From Nitrospirota bacterium (lineage in GTDB: Bacteria > Nitrospirota > Thermodesulfovibrionia > UBA6902): DNA of 34,185 bases. How positions within the stretch are numbered: the first letter of the stretch is position 1; each line of letters begins with the position of its first letter. The DNA is taken from contig JACRHB010000223.1 of the NCBI GenBank assembly GCA_016217725.1, positions 1-34,185 of the forward strand, written 5' to 3'. The notes under the pieces are model-generated. The model searched no databases. It was not told where the DNA came from and was given only the letters and a program-made list of their open reading frames with translations. Below, piece after piece: positions 15,692 through 22,544 of this stretch. Both the position numbers and the translations under genes were made by a program.

Positions 15692-17582
15692 ATAGAAGCA
15701 GGGCCTTTCCTTCCATGTCCGGTGCGGACATTCCGAAAGATGATAACACGGTGGGCGCGATATCCATCAGGCCGGGGGCATCATTGTTTATCTTAAAATT
15801 AGTTAACAGTATACCGGGAACGATTGAAGGGTCCATGATGTGGTCGCCGCTCCATTTCTTTAAATTATCCTGGAAAATCTCCGCAGGCGAGCCTCCGACG
15901 GCAGTCTGCCATGACGCCCTGAACCCCTCCTGAAAGCCTACAATAATATCGGGCGCTTGCTCAACCTGACTGCCGGAATATATCCTGCTGTTTCTGTATG
16001 CGCCTTTGAGGGCGGGCTTGCCGTCCCTGGGATCGGTTAATTTAACGAGCTGGTCCGCAATATTATTTGCGACGGATTCGGCTTGCGCTCCGGGCGCAAC
16101 CACCCCGTGTTTCTCTCTCCCTTTAATGTTCAAATAAATGCTTCCGAAGCCGAGTGCGTAAGCCTGTGTATTTTTCCAATCGACATACTGGAAGAGACCG
16201 CCGCCTTCCTTATCGTCTTTGGAGACCTGCCGGGTCAGTTTCATAAAGCCGTTTTGTGCAAGCCAGGAATTCAGATGCACCGCCCTTCTGAAGCTGGCAA
16301 ACCCGTGGTCGGAAAAAACCATGAGCGCCGTGCTCTCATCGACCTGTTTCATTACTTCTCCGAGGATCCCGTCCATCTTTCGGTAATAATCATCAATGAC
16401 ACGGCCGTATTTTTCAGCATATGCTTTATCATAAAGAGGATGCTGCGGGTCCTTCGTGACCCAGAAGATATGCTGTATTCTGTCGGTCGAAAAGAATGCA
16501 GCCGCCAGCAGCCCCTCCTGGAACCTGTTTAATTCATGCCACAGCATCTTTTCCTGTTCGGCGATAATCTCGTCGCACATGGCGATAAAAGCCTCTTCGT
16601 CGGTCCTGCCTTCTTCGAGGGCCTTTGTATCTTCCGGCATTCCAAGAGTGTAGAAAGGTCCCAGCTCATTTGCCAACTCCTGTATATAGCCGTCCGGACT
16701 CGAGATTATAAATGCAGGGTCTTTGGGATTTATCTGCACGGCGCTCATGTAAAGCTCGAATTCAGGATTAATCCGATTAAGATAAAATTTAACGATCCCC
16801 GACGCCGTTCTCATAAGCCCGACTTTGAATTTTACCTCGAGCCATTCACTCCACTCACCCTTGTTGACGATAAAACGCTTCCCGTCAATGTTTATGTCGA
16901 TCTCTGTATCAGAGGAGATATTTATATCGATATCGGCTTTCGCCTCATCTCTTGCCGTCAGCTTTACAATGTTCGGCCCGGGGATATAGGTTTTTATCTT
17001 GCCGCTGCTTTTCTGAACCTTGATGACTTTTTCGAAGCCTTCTTCATTCTTAGAAACGTTTTTAGTGGTATAGAAAGAATATCTGCCGAGCCCCCCTTTT
17101 ATGTCCGGCACGCCAAGCCCTGCGTAAAGCTTAGTCTTATTCTGCTTCGGCTGAAAGGTCATCGGCCATTTCAAAACAGTCGACGGGATGTTGTTGTCGG
17201 AAGTATGATCCCAGAAAGAATTCCCGTTCATAACGGGCAAGAACATCAATTCTCTTTTGCCGAACACATTCTTCGGGTTTACCTTTAAAATGGCAAGCTG
17301 GGGCATATAATCAGTTACCCTGCGGTTTAAAAAATCAAAGACGCCGTGGTACCCCGGATTATTGCCGGTGGCTAGCGAGGCCCAGGCCACGGGGCTTTGC
17401 GCCGGGTTGCTCGTAGCTAAAGGGGAATACGCCCCGGTTTGGCCGAGCCTGGAGAAATTCGGCAGGTCGCCTTGCCGCATCAGCTCCGACAGCACTTTGG
17501 GGTCCAGGCCGTCTATTCCGAGTGTTATGACTTTTTTGAATTTCGGATTACCGGAAGGCTTTACAGGATTTGAGTTTTCCAT
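15690..17582 (-). CDS. Alkaline-phosphatase-superfamily phosphodiesterase / nucleotide pyrophosphatase-like protein
   Basis: A 630-aa protein of the type I phosphodiesterase group (PF01663-like). The metal site and nucleophile are visible: IDGLDP with Asp24, NPAQSPVAWASLATG with Ser63 as probable nucleophile, then STDRIQHIFW, FSDHGFASFRRAVH and MDIAPTVLSSFGM. A large insert at about 180-300 looks like a beta domain. No signal peptide is seen, so cytoplasmic, or exported by an unknown route. The substrate is unknown; related genes often lie in polysaccharide or lipid-modification loci, and here the neighbours are a LamG protein and an O-antigen ligase. ATG 17582 has only a weak ribosome site. 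Confidence 0.85.
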   Translation of the reverse strand: MENSNPVKPSGNPKFKKVITLGIDGLDPKVLSELMRQGDLPNFSRLGQTGAYSPLATSNPAQSPVAWASLATGNNPGYHGVFDFLNRRVTDYMPQLAILKVNPKNVFGKRELMFLPVMNGNSFWDHTSDNNIPSTVLKWPMTFQPKQNKTKLYAGLGVPDIKGGLGRYSFYTTKNVSKNEEGFEKVIKVQKSSGKIKTYIPGPNIVKLTARDEAKADIDINISSDTEIDINIDGKRFIVNKGEWSEWLEVKFKVGLMRTASGIVKFYLNRINPEFELYMSAVQINPKDPAFIISSPDGYIQELANELGPFYTLGMPEDTKALEEGRTDEEAFIAMCDEIIAEQEKMLWHELNRFQEGLLAAAFFSTDRIQHIFWVTKDPQHPLYDKAYAEKYGRVIDDYYRKMDGILGEVMKQVDESTALMVFSDHGFASFRRAVHLNSWLAQNGFMKLTRQVSKDDKEGGGLFQYVDWKNTQAYALGFGSIYLNIKGREKHGVVAPGAQAESVANNIADQLVKLTDPRDGKPALKGAYRNSRIYSGSQVEQAPDIIVGFQEGFRASWQTAVGGSPAEIFQDNLKKWSGDHIMDPSIVPGILLTNFKINNDAPGLMDIAPTVLSSFGMSAPDMEGKALLL

Positions 17583-17691
17583 CTGCTTGCTGTTAATGAT
17601 AAATTTTACGTTAACTGAACTTGCTATGTCAAATAACCGCTAAGAAGTCCGTAAATAAACCCACATCGTTGCAGCACAAACTTTTCGGAAT

Positions 17692-17724
17692 AAAAAAGGG
17701 GGACGAATTCGTAATTCATCCCCC
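17692..17724 (-). terminator. Rho-independent terminator after the LamG gene
   Basis: On the minus strand, a 12-bp stem beginning GGGGGATGAATT (one G-T wobble) with a 3-base loop is followed by six T. It lies 27 bases past the stop of the LamG-repeat gene and is well placed to end its transcript. Confidence 0.85.
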
Positions 17725-17750
17725 TCATCGGTGTTTATTCTTTTATTGAG

Positions 17751-19838
17751 CTAAAACGATTTACCCTCGGTCCAGCCGCCGGTCCAATCTACGTTGTACG
17801 GGCTCATAATAGTTCCTGAAAAACCATATCCCGAGAGGTCATTGGCGGTTTTGTCTTCGCCTTCATTAAAACGCCAGTATCCTTTCAGTTTAGTGATGTC
17901 TATATTGCAATCACCGGTGACCGCAAGCTCCTGATTCATGCATCTCTGAATCTCTGCCTGTGTCCTCGCCACGGTCCAGAATCTGACTTCGTCAACTGCG
18001 CCTTCTAATCTTGTATCGTTACAAAGGCCTTCAAATCCTCTATTGCAGGTATTTGCTTTTACTGTTCCCTCGGACAAAGCTATCATCCCTATGAACAAAT
18101 CATTGCCATCGTCATTAGAGACAAATTGTGAATCCGTGGTGGCGCAATTCTTATATTCTCCGTTGACATAAATATCTATGTGTGGCTTTGTGCCCCTGCC
18201 GTTTGCTTCAACGGTTTCAGTTGCCCAGGAACCGGAGACATTTGTTGCGTACTTGAAGGCGTTGTTGGTTGCATCATAGTAGCTGATATACGCTTTATTG
18301 TCTGAGTCTAACGCAATGGATGTATACTTGCCGACGTCTCCGGTGTTGTCTACCGTGGTTTTGGTCCAATTTGCAGCATTGGTGCAACTTGCGCTGCATG
18401 TTGCATACTTAAGGTAACCGTTGGTATCGTCATAATAGCTGATGTATATCTTATTGGATGAATCTTTCACCGCAGATGCATACTTGCCGACATCTACTCC
18501 GGCGCTGTTGTCAACTTCAGTGAGAGTAGTCGGCTCCGGATTAAGAGTAGAGGGAGTTGTAGTAGCGCCGCCGGTCCTTGTAAACCCGGAAGTAGCCCTG
18601 GCATATTTAAGTATGCCATTGGCATCATAATAACCAATATGAATTCCTGTGCCGGAATAAGTGCTGCCGTACCCCGTCTCACCGAACGCGGGGGATTTCG
18701 AAATTGCTTCTAATGGCATGAGGGATGTATATTGACCAACATCTCCACTGCTTCCTACCGTTGTTTGTGCCCACAAACCGGAGGCGTTTGTCGCATACTT
18801 AAGGTTTCCATTTGTTGCATCATAATAGCTGATATACGCATTTTTGTTTGAGTCTAAGGCAATGGATGTATATTGGCCGACATCCCCTCCGCTGTTATCA
18901 GCGTTTTCTGATTGCCATGACCATACGGCAGGGGTGCCTGTACCTGCATACTTGGCATATTTAAGTATGCCGGCAGCATTATAATAACTGATATACAGCC
19001 TATTATTATCTTCGCCGGATCTTTTCGTAGGTTCTGCGGATATGGATGAATACTTGCCTACATCTCCGCCCTCTGCAACGGCCACAATTGCTCGAGCCCA
19101 TGAACCGGAGGCATTTGTCGCATACTTAAGGGTTTTATTAGTAGGATCATAATAACTGATATATGCCTTATCTGATGAGTCTAAAGCAAGAGCAGGATAG
19201 CTTCCGACGTCAATGTTTTTGCTTATGCTTTCAATTATGGAAGTACCCCATGCGCCTGATGTATTTTTTGCAGCATACTTAAGATGGCCGTTATAATAGG
19301 CGATATGCGGTTTCTTTGAAGAGTCTATCTTTATAGAAGTAGAAAAACTCTCGGCAAACTGACAGGCCCCATGAATATTGCTGTGATCTTCGTTGACAAG
19401 CACGCCCGCGACATGGGTCCATTCGTTTTTTGATAAATCAACGTTTGCTGATACCTTGTAATATACACTGCCTACTTTGACAACAAACCGGGGTTGATTG
19501 TTTTTTACATAAGACGACAAGCCGCCGCTCAAACTAAAGCGTGAGAAAATGCCTCCGTTAAAAATACCGTCTGTTTTTCTCTTTATCCATGCCTCAGCGG
19601 TAAATTCTTTATTATTAATACCGGCGTGGTAAAGTATTTTTGCATCGGAGGCGTACGCTCCGCAGCTGCCGTCGGGAGATTGGCTGCAATCAAGCGCAAA
19701 GCTTCCGGCATTTGCCGCCGGCACCTTTTGCTGCGGGTGATTTCCACAGTTTAAAAATATAAAGCCTGCACATAAAGCTGCGATAGCCGCAGCAAGAAAA
19801 AAAACGGGGTTGCTCTTTCTTTGTCTTGCTATCTTCAT
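17751..19838 (-). CDS. Secreted LamG-domain protein with seven YISYYD repeats inserted in the LamG fold
   Basis: A 695-aa exported protein of unknown function. The N-terminus is basic, then hydrophobic, ending FIFLNC; Cys31 could be lipidated, but the lipobox is atypical (Asn before Cys). A LamG/concanavalin-like domain begins near residue 45 (FTAEAWIKRKTDGIFNGGIFSRF) and runs to EWTHVAGVLVN at about 141. The chain then leaves for seven imperfect repeats of 40-70 residues (about 163-547), each with I(S/A/G)YYD...LKYA and usually GDVGxYTSIALDS. It returns to complete the LamG domain at HIDIYVNGEYK, GAVDEVRFWTVARTQAEIQ and LKGYWRFNEG. Seven repeats suggest a seven-bladed propeller. ATG 19838 has AAGGAGG. 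Adhesion or glycan binding is plausible only by inference. Confidence 0.85.
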   Translation of the reverse strand: MKIARQRKSNPVFFLAAAIAALCAGFIFLNCGNHPQQKVPAANAGSFALDCSQSPDGSCGAYASDAKILYHAGINNKEFTAEAWIKRKTDGIFNGGIFSRFSLSGGLSSYVKNNQPRFVVKVGSVYYKVSANVDLSKNEWTHVAGVLVNEDHSNIHGACQFAESFSTSIKIDSSKKPHIAYYNGHLKYAAKNTSGAWGTSIIESISKNIDVGSYPALALDSSDKAYISYYDPTNKTLKYATNASGSWARAIVAVAEGGDVGKYSSISAEPTKRSGEDNNRLYISYYNAAGILKYAKYAGTGTPAVWSWQSENADNSGGDVGQYTSIALDSNKNAYISYYDATNGNLKYATNASGLWAQTTVGSSGDVGQYTSLMPLEAISKSPAFGETGYGSTYSGTGIHIGYYDANGILKYARATSGFTRTGGATTTPSTLNPEPTTLTEVDNSAGVDVGKYASAVKDSSNKIYISYYDDTNGYLKYATCSASCTNAANWTKTTVDNTGDVGKYTSIALDSDNKAYISYYDATNNAFKYATNVSGSWATETVEANGRGTKPHIDIYVNGEYKNCATTDSQFVSNDDGNDLFIGMIALSEGTVKANTCNRGFEGLCNDTRLEGAVDEVRFWTVARTQAEIQRCMNQELAVTGDCNIDITKLKGYWRFNEGEDKTANDLSGYGFSGTIMSPYNVDWTGGWTEGKSF

Positions 19839-19856
19839 CGGGCCTCCTTAAACATT

Positions 19857-19891
19857 TTTTATAGAAATTTTATAGAAGTCATTTTATAGAA
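19857..19891. repeat. Three direct copies of TTTTATAGAA upstream of the LamG gene
   Basis: Copies at 19857-19866, 19868-19877 and 19882-19891 lie 19-53 bases before the ATG on the minus strand, in the leader or promoter. They could be regulator sites or simply AT-rich repeats. Confidence 0.35.
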
Positions 19892-19978
19892 ATAAACGGC
19901 TAGAATGAGAAATTATAATTTATGACTTATGGAGAAGTCAATAGATACGCTGTTAATTTTTTAAATTCCGTTATTTGA

Positions 19979-22228
19979 TTAATCTATAATTTCCTTCACC
20001 TTTTTTTTAAAATTTACAGGGTCAAGCTCCAGCGCCTTTTCAGCTTCTTTCCGCGCATTATTTCTATCGCCGAGCGCAAGATAGAGCTCCGCAGCGTCAA
20101 AATGGTATTGAGCGCTGCCGGGAGATATCTTTAATATTTTGTCGTAAAATTGAAGCGCGTTCTTATAATCCTTCACCTCTATTGCCGCCTGAGCGCAAAC
20201 CAAAAGCTCGTCAATTTTCAAAAAATATTTTTCGCCTGAAGCAACGCTTCTATCGCGCGACGTTCTGATCTTCCTCACGTTTTCGAGCGCTTCATTTGTT
20301 ATGTCATTTCTTGACGTCATAATTCCGGCTACAGCCAGCTTCGCCTGCACATCATCGTTTCGCGGGTCGATGTCCACCCCCTTCTTCACGGACAAAAAAG
20401 CATTTTCATAGTCTTTTTTCAGAATATAATTATCAGCGAGGGCAAAATAATTCCATGTGTTTTCGGGGCTTATGCTCATAGATTCTTTAATGAGGGCTTC
20501 CGCCTTGCTTATGAACGACGGCTCATAGGCTGCGACGGCATGATACAGATCGACAACTTCCATCCGATATTCCAGGTTATAAAAATCCTCTTCAATAAAT
20601 TTTTTTGCTTCCTCTGCAGACGCCTTTATAAACTCCAGCGCGCCCTCGATCCCAAAGGCTTTAATTCCCAATATTCCACTTGAAATACTGGACATTAATC
20701 GTCTTATCTCCGTATTGCCGAATGTATCAAGAGACAAGGCTTTTTTAAAATCATGCAGCAACGGCAGGAAAGACTTATATTTATTTTCTTTAAAATCGAA
20801 GATCATGCGATTGGTAAGATATGACTCCCGCATGGGCTTATAATGAATGAAATACGCAGCCGATAAAAATACAAATAACGCGAGGAAGGCGGCGCATAAG
20901 GATTTAATCCGACGTCTGTTTAAATTAATGTCGTCCCGGGACGTCGCTTTCCCCGGATCATGGAGGTTGTCAATGTACGCCAACAAACTAAAGAATATCA
21001 AGTAAGAATTGATCGTATCAAAAACAGACAGGTTCTGTACAAGATAAACGCCAAGCGCCGTTATCAGAGTGGCCGCTTCAATTTTTGCAACAGTCCCATT
21101 CTTATATGCTGCCCGGATGAGGTGGATCGCCGCGCCGAAAATCAAGAGGTAAGAAAGCAATCCTGAAATTCCCGCGTTTACCAGCCATTCTAAAAATATA
21201 TTATGCGCCCTATCGAGAAAACTTTTACCGCCGTAAGGGATGGGGCTTACTGTGTATAAACTTATAAAGTTTTCCTGTCCCCATCCCAGGATCGGTCTTT
21301 CCTTAATGCCCGCCCATGCGACCTTCCAGGCTTCAAATCTGGAATGAAGCGACAAATCAATTGTAGCTGTAGCAAACCTGGGTAACAAGCTGTGAAATTC
21401 CGAACCCGGCGGCAGCGGCGGAGCTTTATAAAAAAACAAAATCATGATCGGCACAAGAATTGAAGCTGCAATGACCGATAATGCGATCCCCCGGTACAGC
21501 CTTTCTTGAGATGTTTTCGGTTTGCCGAAGGCATAAAAAGAGCTGAACAATAATGCGCCGAAAAATAATCCCAGAAAAGCGCCCCTTGTAGCCGAATAAT
21601 AAATAGCCGATGTGTTTAATAAGATAGACGCCGCGTAAAAACATCTCAGGCGGAAAGAGCTGGTTGTAAAAAAAAGCTTTAATCCTATAAAAACAGCGAC
21701 CAGCATATAAGCGGCTAAAAAGGACGGATGCCCTATCGTACTGTACTCCCTGAGCTCCCCTCCCTTCAACAATTCATGAAATAAGGCATACGAGCTGACG
21801 CATAGACTCGCAAAAAAGACGACATTAAGGAACAAGGTCCAATCCTTTCGGGTGCTGAGAACGCTCTTGATGATCGCAAAATACAACGTGAGATGAAGAA
21901 TTGTTAAATAGCCCTCCATGCGCTCATAGCTGGACCAGAAGCTTTTAAAAGGGTTTACGCCGAATAAATCAGCCAGTCCCGCGATAAAAGTAAAAATCAA
22001 TATCGCGAGGAATACAGGCGTATTTTTAGGACGGTATTCTTTGTTCAGCGCTATAAGACCGCACCATAAGACCGCTGCAATCTCGAGCAATATCCTGAAA
22101 ACGTAGTTCTTTCCCTCAATGTATGGGAAGATGAATGACATGGATGTATAAAGGGGGGTAAAAGCGATCAAAAAAATAACAATCTTTATCCCCGCAATAT
22201 AAAGCTTATTCAGTTTTTCAGAATTCAT
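19979..22228 (-). CDS. O-antigen ligase family membrane protein with C-terminal TPR repeats
   Basis: A 749-aa inner-membrane protein. The first ~450 residues hold about a dozen hydrophobic segments. The O-antigen ligase/polymerase (Wzy_C) region includes SATRGAFLGLFFGALLFSS, and the large periplasmic loop has GWGQENFI and DRAHNIFLEWLVNAGISGLLSYLLI, matching WaaL/PglL-type proteins. Residues about 580-745 are TPR units (NTWNYFALADNYILKKDYENAF; AQYHFDAAELYLALGDRNNARKEAEKALELDP). Members join glycans to lipid A or to protein, or act in polysaccharide polymerisation; which one applies cannot be decided. No clear ribosome site precedes ATG 22228. It lies in the surface-related group with the LamG and phosphodiesterase genes. 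Confidence 0.88.
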   Translation of the reverse strand: MNSEKLNKLYIAGIKIVIFLIAFTPLYTSMSFIFPYIEGKNYVFRILLEIAAVLWCGLIALNKEYRPKNTPVFLAILIFTFIAGLADLFGVNPFKSFWSSYERMEGYLTILHLTLYFAIIKSVLSTRKDWTLFLNVVFFASLCVSSYALFHELLKGGELREYSTIGHPSFLAAYMLVAVFIGLKLFFTTSSFRLRCFYAASILLNTSAIYYSATRGAFLGLFFGALLFSSFYAFGKPKTSQERLYRGIALSVIAASILVPIMILFFYKAPPLPPGSEFHSLLPRFATATIDLSLHSRFEAWKVAWAGIKERPILGWGQENFISLYTVSPIPYGGKSFLDRAHNIFLEWLVNAGISGLLSYLLIFGAAIHLIRAAYKNGTVAKIEAATLITALGVYLVQNLSVFDTINSYLIFFSLLAYIDNLHDPGKATSRDDINLNRRRIKSLCAAFLALFVFLSAAYFIHYKPMRESYLTNRMIFDFKENKYKSFLPLLHDFKKALSLDTFGNTEIRRLMSSISSGILGIKAFGIEGALEFIKASAEEAKKFIEEDFYNLEYRMEVVDLYHAVAAYEPSFISKAEALIKESMSISPENTWNYFALADNYILKKDYENAFLSVKKGVDIDPRNDDVQAKLAVAGIMTSRNDITNEALENVRKIRTSRDRSVASGEKYFLKIDELLVCAQAAIEVKDYKNALQFYDKILKISPGSAQYHFDAAELYLALGDRNNARKEAEKALELDPVNFKKKVKEIID

Positions 22229-22288
22229 AAGAACACAATAAAAAGTATATGCTTAATTTTAGCGTCTTTTTATAATAAATTAGTGCCT

Positions 22289-22352
22289 GTCATGCCGGCG
22301 GTCCTTAGCCGGAATCTGTAGGGGCGTATTGCAATACGCCCCTACTAATGAC
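22289..22352. repeat. GTAGGGGCG palindrome nested in a GTCAT...ATGAC element
   Basis: A perfect inverted repeat GTAGGGGCGTATTG/CAATACGCCCCTAC occupies 22318-22345. It is flanked by what look like the left arm (GTCATGCCGGCGG...CCGGAATC) and the final ATGAC of the GTCATTCC-type element. After it, 22367-22390 matches 29641-29664 at 21 of 24 bases, so the longer element may extend there. It lies in the divergent gap between the O-antigen ligase gene and ppdK; the rest of that 316-bp gap is AT-rich with no ORF. Confidence 0.65.
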
Positions 22353-22451
22353 GGTTCAAATGTTGAGTTTATGAACAGACCCTGAATAATACCTACAATT
22401 AATTATAATTGATTTTATATTAAAACCGCGAAGCCCCATTAAATTTTGTGT

Positions 22452-22481
22452 TTGAATTTGGACTTTACTTTTGTGTAGAAT
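22452..22481 (+). promoter_or_regulatory. Possible sigma70-type promoter for ppdK
   Basis: TTGAAT, 18 bases, then TAGAAT, with the -10 box ending 63 bases before the ppdK ATG. Matches to consensus are 4 of 6 and 5 of 6. This is pattern only. A GGAGG ribosome site at 22534-22538 is well placed for ATG 22545. Confidence 0.4.
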
Positions 22482-22544
22482 AACTAACTCTGTAAGATTA
22501 CTTATTTTTTTAAAACATTAATCTCATAAGTCTGGAGGATTAAA

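Noticed and set aside
16536-17288. A 250-codon plus-strand ORF opposite the phosphodiesterase gene
   Set aside because: It lies entirely within a strong family match on the other strand and has no recognisable domain.
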